A stretch of DNA of 64,000 nt from Rhodocyclaceae bacterium (GTDB lineage: Bacteria > Pseudomonadota > Gammaproteobacteria > Burkholderiales > Rhodocyclaceae), in assembly GCA_013791905.1 (NCBI GenBank), contig VMSX01000011.1:248001-312000 (forward strand), given 5' to 3'. Shown here one piece after another: positions 48,496 to 57,265 of this stretch (within the stretch, counting starts at the first letter, position 1; each line of letters starts with the position of its first letter). The notes under the pieces were generated by a model. That model was given only the letters and a program-made list of their open reading frames with translations, was not told the DNA's origin and did no database searches. A program made the translations under genes and the position numbers.

Positions 48496-50208
48496 TCAGA
48501 GCTCCTCTTCCGCCAGAATCATTTCAGACAGGCCCTTGCCAGCGGCAACCATGGGAAAGACGTTTGCCGTCTTGTCAGTCTGAAAGTCGAGGAAGACCAG
48601 TTGGTTCTTGTGTTTGACAAAGGCTTCGCGAATCGCCGGTTCGACATCCGCTGGTTTGTCAATCCGAAAACCGACATGGCCATAAGCCTCGGCCAGTTTG
48701 ACAAAATCTGGCAAGGCATCGACATAGGATTCGGCATAGCGGTTACCGTGGAACATCTGCTGCCACTGGCGCACCATGCCAAGATATCCGTTGTTAAGGC
48801 AGAGAATCTTCACTGGCAGATGGAACTGCTTGCAAGTCGACAGCTCCTGGATATTCATCTGGATTGAACCCTCACCCGTAATACAGGCCACGGTGGCTTT
48901 GGGATTGGCAAAGCGTACCCCCATCGCGGCAGGCAGGCCGAAGCCCATCGTGCCAAGACCGCCTGAATTGATCCAGCGCCGCGGCTTGTCAAATTTGTAA
49001 TACTGCGCGGCCCACATCTGGTGCTGGCCGACATCCGAGGTCACGAAGGCATCGCCGCCGGTCACCTCGTACAGTTTTTCGACCACGTACTGCGGCATGA
49101 TGAGGTCGCTACCCATCTTGTACTTGAGAGAATTCTTGCTGCGCCAAGTCTCTATCTGCTTCCACCATGAGGCCAACGCCTTGGGCTCCGCCTTGGCTTC
49201 ACTGACCTGGATCTGCTTGATCAGCTCATCCAGTACGTCCGGCACGTTGCCAACGATCGGCACATCAACCCGCACCCGCTTGGAAATCGAGGAGGGATCG
49301 ATGTCGATGTGGATGATTTTTCGGGCCACCTTGGCAAAGTGATCAGGACTGCCGATGACACGATCATCGAAACGAGCGCCCACGGCCAAGAGTACATCAC
49401 ACTCCTGCATCGCCATATTGGCCTCGTAAGTGCCATGCATGCCCAGCATACCGAGGGATTGACGGTCGGTAGCCGGGTAGCCGCCCAGCCCCATCAGGGT
49501 CTGGGTGATCGGAAAGCCGAGCAGGCGCGTCATCTTGGTCAGCTTGTCTGCCGCATCCGACAGAATCACGCCGCCACCAGCGTAAATCATCGGTCGCTTG
49601 GCATCCAGCAAAAGTTGCAAAGCCTTCTTGATTTGCCCTGTGTGTCCCTTGACCACGGGATTATAAGAGCGCATCGAAATGGTCTTCGGATAGTGGAATT
49701 CACATTTTTTAGCAGTGATATCCTTGGGGATGTCCACCAGCACGGGCCCCGGACGGCCGGTCTTGGCCAGATAAAAGGCTTTCTTGATCGTTTCCGCCAG
49801 ATCCTTCACGTCCTTGACCAGAAAGTTGTGCTTGACGCAGGGGCGGGTGATACCTACCGTGTCTGCTTCCTGGAAGGCATCCTGGCCAATGTAGGCGGTC
49901 GGCACCTGCCCCGAAATCACCACCAGCGGGATCGAATCCATGTGAGCCGTGGCTATTCCTGTCACAGCATTGGTAACACCCGGCCCGGAAGTTACCAAGC
50001 AGACGCCTATCTTGTTGGATGAGCGCGAATAGGCATCAGCCGCATGCACCGCCGCCTGTTCATGCCTGACCAGAATATGCTTGATCTGGTCCTGCTTGAA
50101 CAATTCGTCGTAAATGAACAAAACCGAGCCGCCAGGGTAGCCGAAAACGTGTTCGACCTTTTCTTCCTGGAGGCACCTGATTACAATCTCAGCGCCTGTC
50201 AATTGCAT
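48496..50208 (-). CDS. ilvB: Acetolactate synthase large subunit
   Basis: The 570-residue thiamine diphosphate enzyme makes 2-acetolactate from pyruvate. It has VEHVFGYPGGSVLFIYDEL with the catalytic glutamate partner region, LVTSGPGVTNAVTGIATAHMDSIPLV, and the ThDP site GEGSIQMNIQELSTCKQFHLPVKILCLNN. The ATG at 50208 (MQLTGAEIVIRCLQEE) fits the family; upstream in-frame codons lie in the promoter. A palindrome lies within the promoter. Confidence 0.97.
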   Translation of the reverse strand: MQLTGAEIVIRCLQEEKVEHVFGYPGGSVLFIYDELFKQDQIKHILVRHEQAAVHAADAYSRSSNKIGVCLVTSGPGVTNAVTGIATAHMDSIPLVVISGQVPTAYIGQDAFQEADTVGITRPCVKHNFLVKDVKDLAETIKKAFYLAKTGRPGPVLVDIPKDITAKKCEFHYPKTISMRSYNPVVKGHTGQIKKALQLLLDAKRPMIYAGGGVILSDAADKLTKMTRLLGFPITQTLMGLGGYPATDRQSLGMLGMHGTYEANMAMQECDVLLAVGARFDDRVIGSPDHFAKVARKIIHIDIDPSSISKRVRVDVPIVGNVPDVLDELIKQIQVSEAKAEPKALASWWKQIETWRSKNSLKYKMGSDLIMPQYVVEKLYEVTGGDAFVTSDVGQHQMWAAQYYKFDKPRRWINSGGLGTMGFGLPAAMGVRFANPKATVACITGEGSIQMNIQELSTCKQFHLPVKILCLNNGYLGMVRQWQQMFHGNRYAESYVDALPDFVKLAEAYGHVGFRIDKPADVEPAIREAFVKHKNQLVFLDFQTDKTANVFPMVAAGKGLSEMILAEEEL

Positions 50209-50250
50209 TGTTGTGATTCCATCAAAGCCGGGCAAAGCCCGAAACACGCA

Positions 50251-50280
50251 ACAATACTTGACGGAACCAAGTATGGTCAA
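50251..50280 (-). promoter_or_regulatory. Candidate ilvB promoter with an internal palindromic operator
   Basis: On the minus strand TTGACC (50275-50280) and TATTGT (50251-50256) are 18 bp apart. Between and partly over them lies a perfect inverted repeat ATACTTG-N7-CAAGTAT (50254-50274). A protein bound here would block the promoter. The ilvB ATG is 43 bp further. Confidence 0.5.
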
Positions 50281-50359
50281 GGCTTCCGATTAGCTGCAGC
50301 AGACTTGGACAACATCACCAGGATGGGCTGGTCCCCATCCAGACGACTGAAAACACGCT

Positions 50360-50923
50360 TTGGCTTCACGTATCGAGCTTTCCGATTTTCTCGCCAGTGT
50401 TGAGCGACGCGCCTTTAAACAGGCCGTATTCGCTGTGCGTGACGAGGAAACGGCGCTCGACATCGTACAAGACAGCATGATGCGTCTTGCTGAAAAATAC
50501 AGCGACAAGCCTGCGGAAGAGCTTCCTCCTCTATTTCAGCGTATTCTTCAGAATGCCATTCGTGATTCTTATCGCCGCTCACGCACCAGGGCTGGGCATA
50601 CGATTCAGCTTTCCTCGCTTGATCCGCTTGATGACGAGTTTGCCGATCCGCTGGAAGCCATTGAAATTGATGAGGAACATAACCCATTTGCCACCCCGCA
50701 TGCGGCCCTGCTGCAGGTTGAGACCCTGAGCCTGATAGAGGAAGCCATCCAAAATTTGCCTCCACGTCAACGCGAAGCCTTCCTGCTGCGTTACTGGGAA
50801 GGATTAGATATCGCTGAAACTGCTTTAGCCATGGGTTGCACCGAAGGTAGCGTCAAGACACACTGTTCGCGCGCGACAAGCGCCTTGGCAAACGCGCTTA
50901 AAGCGAAAGATATCAGGCCGTAA
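50360..50923 (+). CDS. RNA polymerase sigma factor (ECF-like)
   Basis: The 187-residue protein has region 2 (RRAFKQAVFAVRDEETALDIVQDSMMRLAEKY) and region 4 (IQNLPPRQREAFLLRYWEGLDIAETALAMGCTEGSVKTHCSRA). The start is TTG at 50360 (MASRIELSDFLASVERRAF), matching relatives that open the same way. It is the first gene of an operon with DUF3619, DUF3106 and RDD proteins, an arrangement common in betaproteobacteria. The promoter class it reads is unknown. Confidence 0.9.
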   Translation: MASRIELSDFLASVERRAFKQAVFAVRDEETALDIVQDSMMRLAEKYSDKPAEELPPLFQRILQNAIRDSYRRSRTRAGHTIQLSSLDPLDDEFADPLEAIEIDEEHNPFATPHAALLQVETLSLIEEAIQNLPPRQREAFLLRYWEGLDIAETALAMGCTEGSVKTHCSRATSALANALKAKDIRP

Positions 50924-50934
50924 GGAGCCCGACC

Positions 50935-51336
50935 ATGAACTCAGAGCAACAATTTGCCAGACAGATCTGCCGCGTCCTTGACTTGGGCACTCGCTCAATT
51001 GAACCCGTGGTCGCAGAGCGTTTGCGCGCCGCACGTGAGCGCGCACTTCAGCGGCAACTTTTTCCAGTTCAGGCTATTGAGATACTCGGGGCGGGCGGAA
51101 GCACAGTGTTGCAGACCGGCTGGTTTGGTGACAGTGGGCGCACCTTGCGTAGCCTGCTTTCTATTCTGGCGCTGCTCCTTGGCGTCAGTCTGTCGTATTA
51201 CTGGAACGGGTATGTACAGGCAGGCGTAAATGAGGAAATTGACAGCGCTCTGCTGGCCGGCGATCTGCCGCCCAGCGCGTATCTCGACCGGGGCTTTCAG
51301 ATATGGCTGGAAAACAACTCGCCAGCTGGGGAATAG
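50935..51336 (+). CDS. DUF3619 membrane protein, possible anti-sigma factor
   Basis: The 133-residue protein has a cytoplasmic helical half with AERLRAARERALQ, one membrane helix (LRSLLSILALLLGVSLSYYW) and a short C-terminal part. Its place right after a sigma factor gene and its single helix fit an anti-sigma factor, but no zinc motif is present. TAAGGAGCCCGACC before the ATG is a good ribosome site. It overlaps the DUF3106 gene by 34 bases. Confidence 0.82.
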   Translation: MNSEQQFARQICRVLDLGTRSIEPVVAERLRAARERALQRQLFPVQAIEILGAGGSTVLQTGWFGDSGRTLRSLLSILALLLGVSLSYYWNGYVQAGVNEEIDSALLAGDLPPSAYLDRGFQIWLENNSPAGE

Positions 51337-51968
51337 CCTTCTGCTTGTTTTTCGCCGGGCTTACCTGGCAGTGGCAGGCGCGGGCAGTCGTTACTCCTCT
51401 CGACCAACCCGACTGGTCGGCGCTCACATCTGAGCAAAAAACCATTCTGGCGCCTCTGGCGACCGAGTGGAAAGAAATGGAGTCATTCCGGCGCAAGAAA
51501 TGGCTTGGCATTGCCCAGCGCTATCCCGACATGTCTGAAGACGATCAAGCCAGCGTACAGCGGAATATGAAAGAATGGGCAAAACTCGCTCCCACTGAAC
51601 GCAGAACTGCCCGCGAAAAATTCAAGACACTACAAAAATTCCCGGTCGAAGAACGGCAGGCAGTAAAACAGAAATGGGAAGAGTACAGCACCCTTTCACA
51701 AGAAAAGAGGGACAGCCTGAAAAAGGAAGCAGCCCAACGTCCGGCACTTAAGACACCTACCAAACCCCCTGTTGCGAGTTCTGGTGGAAATCCTGTCGTG
51801 AGTGTCACTGCAAGCTCAGCCGCATTGCCCACTGCTCCATCCATGAGCCCACCCCGCTCTCCACTATCGCCACTGAAGCCGCCGCAGAGTCCCTTGGTGG
51901 TGACTAACAAAGCTCCCCCGAAAACCCTTCCGGCTCCTGCAGCCGGCATGCCTTGCGCTGAGGAGTAG
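51303..51968 (+). CDS. DUF3106 secreted protein
   Basis: The 221-residue protein has a signal peptide (about 1-28) and a helical charged core of DUF3106 type with WSALTSEQKTILAPLATEWKEM, EWAKLAPTERRTAREKF and KFPVEERQAVKQKWEEY. A proline-rich tail follows (about 150-215). The repeated W/L and R/E spacing suggests a helical hairpin stack of the Spy/CpxP kind, but that is inference. It probably acts in the periplasm, possibly sensing stress for the sigma factor. Confidence 0.8.
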   Translation: MAGKQLASWGIAFCLFFAGLTWQWQARAVVTPLDQPDWSALTSEQKTILAPLATEWKEMESFRRKKWLGIAQRYPDMSEDDQASVQRNMKEWAKLAPTERRTAREKFKTLQKFPVEERQAVKQKWEEYSTLSQEKRDSLKKEAAQRPALKTPTKPPVASSGGNPVVSVTASSAALPTAPSMSPPRSPLSPLKPPQSPLVVTNKAPPKTLPAPAAGMPCAEE

Positions 51969-51974
51969 TCCGGC

Positions 51975-52424
51975 ATGAGCGAGACAGCCCAACACCTGGC
52001 GGGCATCCGTCGGCGGCTCGCTGGCATGCTCTACGAATCGCTGCTGCTGCTGGGGGTGCTGTCCGTCAGCTTCATGCTCCCACACATTGCATTGGGAATG
52101 ATTTGGGAAATCGTATTACCAGGATCGCTGCTGGTCATCCACGTTTTTCTGGTGATGGGTGGCTACTTTATCTGGTATTGGCATCATGGCGGGCAAACCC
52201 TGGCCATGCAGACTTGGAAACTGAAGCTTGTCAGCACCAATGACACGCCTCCCACCCTGAATCAGCTTTTCCTGCGCTACCTGCTGAGCTGGCCAAGTTT
52301 GTTGCTTTACGGGGCCGGCTTGCTCTGGGCATTGTTTGACCGGGATCGGCAATTTCTGCACGACAGGCTATCAGGCACGCGGATCATTCACGCCCAGCCC
52401 CCCAGCCCCAACGGGTGTAACTGA
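51975..52424 (+). CDS. RDD family membrane protein
   Basis: The 149-residue protein has the RDD pattern: AGIRRRLAGMLYESLLLLGVL at the start and DRDRQFLHDRLSGTRII at the end, with further helices between. RDD proteins have been linked to ion or solute transport and stress, without a general rule. It is the last gene of the sigma factor operon, six bases after DUF3106, and converges on lptG. Confidence 0.85.
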   Translation: MSETAQHLAGIRRRLAGMLYESLLLLGVLSVSFMLPHIALGMIWEIVLPGSLLVIHVFLVMGGYFIWYWHHGGQTLAMQTWKLKLVSTNDTPPTLNQLFLRYLLSWPSLLLYGAGLLWALFDRDRQFLHDRLSGTRIIHAQPPSPNGCN

Positions 52425-52474
52425 GGTTCGCCGTTTAGGGGCTCCGATTCCAGGCAACCCGAAGCGCGTCAGCG

Positions 52475-53566
52475 TCAGCGTCGCTCCACCCACCAAAGCA
52501 TCGTTCCCGCGGCCAACATAAACATAACGCTGGGCGTTATCGCGGCGGCCAATGGTTGCCAATTGTTGATCACGCCCAAATGTGAAAACAGGCCGTTCAA
52601 CATATGAAACAGTATGCCCAACATCACTCCGGCAAACACCTTGATACTTACCGCGCCCATACGACTGTGGGTATAGGCAAATGGCAGCGCCAGCGCCATC
52701 ATCACCAACGTCGCCAGCGGGTAGATCAGTTTTTTCCATAATGCAATTTCATAGCGCTGCGTTTTCTGCTGATTGGCGCTCAGATGCTGGATGTATTGGT
52801 AAAGGTTAACCAAGGACATACGCTCAGGCACCACAAGCAACACCGCGAGAATGTCCGGATTGAGTGCTGATTGCCATACCAGTTCATCCTGGCGTGAAAC
52901 ATTCGCCCTCTCATTACCAGATTGCGCGTCGAATTGCGTCTGCACGACATTGGTGAGGCGCCAGTGGTTAGGCGGGAGGAATCTTCCCTCTTCCGCTTCG
53001 CTGATCGACTGCAGGCGGTAAGTTTCATCAAAGGCATAGACCCTGATCTTACGCAAACTCGCATCGGGCAGCACCTCGCGTACATTGATGAACGATAAAC
53101 CGTCCTTTACCCACAGCCCAGAGCGGAATTCCTGCCCCACCAGCTTGCTCATAGCGGTCAGCCGCAACTGTTGAGCTGCACGCTCAGCTGGCGGGGCAAT
53201 AAATTCGCCGAGAATGAACGTCAGTGCGACAAATACAACTCCAACTTTCCCCAATGTCAGCAGAAGCTCTCCAGTCGACAAGCCTGAAGCCCGCAGCACG
53301 GTGATTTCCGAGTGCCGCGCCAACAGGGTGAGGGCATATAGCGAGCCGATCAACACGGCAATCGGAAATATTTCATAAGCTCGACCCGGCAACGTCAGGG
53401 CAACATAGCCAACAGCGTGCCGTAGTTGATAATTGTCCTTGCCAACTTCCGCCATTTCATGAATTAGATCAAAAAATGCAAATAGCGCGAGAAAGGCCGC
53501 AAGAACGAGCAGGGTCGAACTATAGATTTCTCGCGCCAAGTGGCGCTCATAAACCTTCAGCGCCAC
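52475..53566 (-). CDS. lptG: LPS export permease LptG
   Basis: The 363-residue inner membrane protein pairs with LptF and the LptB ATPase to lift LPS towards the outer membrane. It has six helices: the first is in VYERHLAREIYSSTLLVLAAFLALFAFFDLI, a jellyroll domain lies in the middle, and the C-terminal helices follow. The best start is the GTG at 53566, overlapping the lptF stop by ten bases. The usual form begins (M)KVYERYLARE, so only a few residues precede that motif. Confidence 0.93.
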   Translation of the reverse strand: MALKVYERHLAREIYSSTLLVLAAFLALFAFFDLIHEMAEVGKDNYQLRHAVGYVALTLPGRAYEIFPIAVLIGSLYALTLLARHSEITVLRASGLSTGELLLTLGKVGVVFVALTFILGEFIAPPAERAAQQLRLTAMSKLVGQEFRSGLWVKDGLSFINVREVLPDASLRKIRVYAFDETYRLQSISEAEEGRFLPPNHWRLTNVVQTQFDAQSGNERANVSRQDELVWQSALNPDILAVLLVVPERMSLVNLYQYIQHLSANQQKTQRYEIALWKKLIYPLATLVMMALALPFAYTHSRMGAVSIKVFAGVMLGILFHMLNGLFSHLGVINNWQPLAAAITPSVMFMLAAGTMLWWVERR

Positions 53567-54645
53567 AGCCGCCACACCGAAAATACTGCTAGCCGCTTCC
53601 AGAAGAGCAGTAGCAGCGTAATGAACATCAGCACATGCACCGCCCATACGCCGATCTCGAAAGGCAACCGTCCCTGTGCCACCCAAGCCTGACTGACTGA
53701 CAGCAGATTGTTGTAAATCATAAAGGTCAGTAGGGCAAAAAGAAGATTATTGGTGCGGCCCGCACGCGGATTGACGAAAGAAAGCGGGATCGCCAATAGA
53801 GAAAGCGTCAGGGCAGACAGAGGCACACCAATCCGCCACAACAACTCCCCCTGCGTGACAGGACTTGGGTCACGGACAAGCTCCCAGGTGGTCATGCTTT
53901 TTGCAGATTTCTCGACTCCACGATTTTCACGTGTGTCAATTCTCATGGCATATCGCTCAAACTCCATGACACGATATTCCGCAACTCCGGCTTCCCCTTC
54001 ATAGCGTCGTCCCTGCGTCAGCACAATGAATTTGTCGCCGTTTTCAGCCAGCTCGGTATGTCCCTGCGCAGCTGCCATAACCCCTTGACGGCCGTGTTGA
54101 ATTGAATTGATAAAGATATTCTTGACGCGGTCTTCCTGCCCATCAGTGCCCGCCATTGACTCGACAAAAAACACCCGATCACCCCGCGCCGACTCCTTGA
54201 ACGCACCAGGAGTAACGCGTGCCACGTCATCGCGCTGGTCCATGCGGTCCTGATATTCGGTGCGTTTATTCAAAGCCCATGGCGACAAAAATAGCGCCAG
54301 TACTGCGATGACCAGAACAATCGGCAGGGCAAAACGCAGGACTGGACGCATCCAGGCGGTCAGGGGAACACCGGCGGAGAACCAGATCGCCATCTCGGAA
54401 TCACGATAAACACGCGACAGGGAGAGCAGAATTGCTATAAACAGGGTTAGCGACAACAAGATGGGCAGATAGTTGAGTGCGGCGAAGCCGAGCAAGGCGG
54501 CGACCGCTTCTGAGGTGATACGCCCACCGGCAGCCTGCCCGAGCAAGCGAATCAGCTGTGTTGTCAGCAATATTGCGAATAGAGCAACAAAAACAGCTGC
54601 TGCCGTCTGGGCAAATTCGCGCTGGGCGGCGCGCAGAAAGATCAT
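53557..54645 (-). CDS. lptF: LPS export permease LptF
   Basis: The 362-residue protein opens MIFLRAAQREFAQTAAAVFVALFAILLTTQ and has the six helices and periplasmic jellyroll (about 110-230) of the family. It forms the LPS transporter core with LptG, which follows with an overlap. The usual order lptF-lptG is opposite the divergent pepA. Confidence 0.94.
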   Translation of the reverse strand: MIFLRAAQREFAQTAAAVFVALFAILLTTQLIRLLGQAAGGRITSEAVAALLGFAALNYLPILLSLTLFIAILLSLSRVYRDSEMAIWFSAGVPLTAWMRPVLRFALPIVLVIAVLALFLSPWALNKRTEYQDRMDQRDDVARVTPGAFKESARGDRVFFVESMAGTDGQEDRVKNIFINSIQHGRQGVMAAAQGHTELAENGDKFIVLTQGRRYEGEAGVAEYRVMEFERYAMRIDTRENRGVEKSAKSMTTWELVRDPSPVTQGELLWRIGVPLSALTLSLLAIPLSFVNPRAGRTNNLLFALLTFMIYNNLLSVSQAWVAQGRLPFEIGVWAVHVLMFITLLLLFWKRLAVFSVWRLWR

Positions 54646-54699
54646 CTTTGGTAATGTCTGAAAGGAAAGGGAGGTTGCAGTCGAAATGAAGACAAAACG

Positions 54700-54714
54700 T
54701 GAAACAAAGTTTCA
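54700..54714 (-). promoter_or_regulatory. Palindrome TGAAAC-TTT-GTTTCA upstream of lptF
   Basis: On the minus strand this is a perfect palindrome with 6-bp arms, 55 bp before the lptF ATG and about 98 bp before pepA. The flanks match those of the copy upstream of rpsP. It resembles some regulator sites but with an unusual three-base centre. Confidence 0.4.
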
Positions 54715-54812
54715 GTGAAGTCTGGCGCTGACGACTTTATCAGCGGTAAGCACAGCGGCTGCAAGCAAAATTGCTTAAACTCTATGTTTTCCCCAACTTC
54801 AAGGAGTGCACG

Positions 54813-56306
54813 GTGGAATTTAGCATAAAGAGTGGCAGCCCGGAGAAGCAGCGTACCGCCTGCGTCGTCGTCGGAGTCTTCGAATCACGCAAACTATCAT
54901 TGCCGGCAGAATTGCTCGACAACGCAGCACGCGGCTACCTCTCAGACTTGTTGCGGCGCGGCGACATGGAGGGTAAAGCCGGCAGCACCTTGCTGCTGCT
55001 CAAAGTACCCGGAGCGGAAGCCGAGCGCATTCTCCTCGTCGGCCTCGGCAAGGAGCGAGAATTCCGCGAAAAGGAATATCGCGCTGCAATTGCCAATGCT
55101 GTACGCACCCTGAATGAAACCGGCGGCTTCGATGGCACGATCTATCTCACTGAACTCCCAGTAAAAAAACGCGATGTCGCCTGGCGCATCCGACAAGCCG
55201 TACTGGTCGTCGAGGAAACCCTCTACCGCTTTGACCAAATGAAGTCGAAAAAGGACGACGTACGCCGTCCCTTGCGCAAGCTGACCTTCTGTGTCGAACG
55301 CCGCACCGAGTTGGCCGCTGCCGAGTTGGCGCTCACTGAAGGCCAGGCAATCGCCAGCGGCATGAGTTACATGAAGGACCTGGCCAACCTGCCGGGGAAT
55401 ATCTGCACGCCAACCTATCTGGCAGAACAGGCCAGCGCCATGGCCAAGGAACACGGTCTGCAAGTCGAGATCCTCGATCGGTCTGCAATGGAAAAGTTGG
55501 GCATGCACTCGTTGCTGGCCGTTTCCATAGGTTCCCACCAGCCCCCGCAATTCATCATCGTCAAGCACTTGGGAGGCAAGGCTGACACCAAGCCCATCGT
55601 GCTGGTTGGCAAGGGCGTCACTTTCGATACGGGAGGCATTTCTCTCAAACCGGCCCACGAAATGGACGAGATGAAATTCGACATGTCGGGCGCCGCCAGC
55701 GTGCTGGCCACCATGAAATCGGTTGCCATGATGAAGATACCGCTCAACATCATCGCCGTGGTGCCGGCCGTTGAAAACATGCCGGGCGGCGGCGCCACCC
55801 GCCCCGGCGACATTGTCAGCTCGATGTCCGGCCAGACCGTCGAAATCCTTAACACCGATGCCGAAGGCCGCTTGATTCTTTGCGACGCATTGACCTATGT
55901 TGAACGTTTCGAACCCGATTGCGTCATCGATGTTGCCACGCTCACCGGCGCCTGCGTCATCGCATTGGGACATGTGGTCAGCGGCCTGCTCGCCAATGAC
56001 GACGGACTGGCGCGCGAGCTGCTCGACGCCGGCAATGACAGTTGGGACCGCGCCTGGCAGCTGCCCCTCTTTGACGACTATCAGGAGCAATTGAAAAGCA
56101 ATTTTGCCGACATGGGTAATATCGGCGGCCGTCCGGCCGGCACGATCACCGCCGCCTGCTTCCTGTCGCGCTTCACCAAGAAATACGACTGGGCGCACCT
56201 CGACATTGCCGGGACCGCCTATCGTTCCGGCAAGGAAAAAGGTTCAACCGGACGTCCCGTACCGTTGCTCACCCACTTTCTTCTGGCGCGGGCAAACGCA
56301 AAATGA
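54813..56306 (+). CDS. pepA: Leucyl aminopeptidase
   Basis: The 497-residue dizinc M17 peptidase removes N-terminal residues and can bind DNA in some species. The metal and active-site sequences [23 protein letters not shown] and [14 protein letters not shown] (with NTDAEGRL) are complete. The start is GTG at 54813 ([12 protein letters not shown]), with AAGGAG seven bases before it; the frame extends further up but without conservation. It leads pepA-holC-hypothetical-valS, a conserved order. Confidence 0.97.
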   Translation: MEFSIKSGSPEKQRTACVVVGVFESRKLSLPAELLDNAARGYLSDLLRRGDMEGKAGSTLLLLKVPGAEAERILLVGLGKEREFREKEYRAAIANAVRTLNETGGFDGTIYLTELPVKKRDVAWRIRQAVLVVEETLYRFDQMKSKKDDVRRPLRKLTFCVERRTELAAAELALTEGQAIASGMSYMKDLANLPGNICTPTYLAEQASAMAKEHGLQVEILDRSAMEKLGMHSLLAVSIGSHQPPQFIIVKHLGGKADTKPIVLVGKGVTFDTGGISLKPAHEMDEMKFDMSGAASVLATMKSVAMMKIPLNIIAVVPAVENMPGGGATRPGDIVSSMSGQTVEILNTDAEGRLILCDALTYVERFEPDCVIDVATLTGACVIALGHVVSGLLANDDGLARELLDAGNDSWDRAWQLPLFDDYQEQLKSNFADMGNIGGRPAGTITAACFLSRFTKKYDWAHLDIAGTAYRSGKEKGSTGRPVPLLTHFLLARANAK

Positions 56307-56309
56307 AAC

Positions 56310-56390
56310 ACGCCGGGCCGCCCCAAGCGTTTCATTGCCTCCTGGGGGCATGGGTGAACAGGAGCCGCGCAGCGGCTTTTGCGGGAGGTG
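56310..56390 (+). repeat. Family B repeat between pepA and holC
   Basis: It starts ACGCCGGGCCGCCCCAAG, has TGCCTCCTGGGGGCA at its centre, and GCCGCGCAGCGGC near the end. Its last bases GGGAGGTG lie just before the holC ATG and serve as the ribosome-binding site. Confidence 0.75.
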
Positions 56391-56394
56391 ATGT

Positions 56395-56820
56395 ATGACA
56401 CACATCACCTTTCTGCATAGTGCGGCCGATCGTATTCAATCCGCCGCCCAGTGGCTGCAACAGGCCTGGGCAGATCGCCAGTCGGTGCTCGTCTATGTTC
56501 CGGATGCAGACCACGCTACGCGCCTTGATCGCCTGCTGTGGACGCAGCCGGCCCTGTCCTTCCTGCCGCATTGCAGAATCGATTCGCCGCTGGCAACCGA
56601 GACGCCAATCTTGCTGACCGACCAACTGGACGGACCCGACCTGGGCAATTGTCTGCTTAACCTCGGCAACACCTTGCCAGCGACGTTTTCACGGTTTGAA
56701 CATCTCGTCGAAATTGTCAGCACCGAAGACGCCGACCGCCTGCCCGCCCGCGAGCGTTTCAAGTTCTATCGTGAACGCGGCTATGCCATCGACAGCCGCG
56801 ACATTTCCGGAGGCTTGTGA
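56395..56820 (+). CDS. holC: DNA polymerase III subunit chi
   Basis: The 141-residue protein links the clamp loader to single-strand binding protein. The family pattern FLHSAADRIQSAAQWLQQAWADRQSVLVYVPDADHATRLDRLLWT and the later IVSTEDADRLPARERFKFYRERGY are clear. GGGAGGTGATGT before the ATG comes from the end of a family B repeat. Confidence 0.94.
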   Translation: MTHITFLHSAADRIQSAAQWLQQAWADRQSVLVYVPDADHATRLDRLLWTQPALSFLPHCRIDSPLATETPILLTDQLDGPDLGNCLLNLGNTLPATFSRFEHLVEIVSTEDADRLPARERFKFYRERGYAIDSRDISGGL

Positions 56821-57224
56821 TGTCCCAGGACGAAGATGTTCTCAGCCAGGCCGACGCACTGATGCGCCGCCACCGCAGTTTTGTGGCACGCGTTGCGGAG
56901 AGAACGGATGAGGAAAGCGCAGCCGCCACGACAGGCAGCGCAGCAGACGACATCGATATTCCCGTGCTGACCGAGGTGGTTGATGCGTCCGCAACCGTTC
57001 CGCTCGACCTCGAGGCCATCCTCCACGCTGTGCGTGACGACATCGAAAGCGAACTGTCAGAGTGGTTGGTCGAAGTATTGCCTGCGGCGGTAGCGAACGC
57101 CAGCCAGAACATTCTCACCGAACTCGATGCCAAGGCACGCCACACTTTGCTGCCGCGCCTGCTGGAAATGCTGGATGAGCGCAAACGCAATGCCGCACAA
57201 AGGTCCAGCGCGCTCTCGGTATAA
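56820..57224 (+). CDS. Hypothetical protein between holC and valS
   Basis: The 134-residue protein has no signal peptide or membrane helix. It is acidic and helical, with [19 protein letters not shown] at the start and [36 protein letters not shown] in the middle. I do not recognise the family, though a gene of this size sits here in other betaproteobacteria. The ATG at 56820 overlaps the holC stop as TGATG, with GGAGG seven bases before. It may be a small DNA metabolism partner, but that is only context. Confidence 0.7.
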   Translation: MSQDEDVLSQADALMRRHRSFVARVAERTDEESAAATTGSAADDIDIPVLTEVVDASATVPLDLEAILHAVRDDIESELSEWLVEVLPAAVANASQNILTELDAKARHTLLPRLLEMLDERKRNAAQRSSALSV

Positions 57225-57265
57225 TCGCAGGTTCCCTGCTTCACCTGAATAAAGCTGATCTTTCC

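Noticed and set aside
50229..50241. CGGGC-AAA-GCCCG hairpin in the ilvB leader as a terminator
   Set aside because: The stem has only five pairs and no T run.
54942..56198. ORF of 418 codons antisense to pepA
   Set aside because: The sense strand encodes a complete leucyl aminopeptidase with all metal-site motifs; the antisense peptide looks like a mirror of it.
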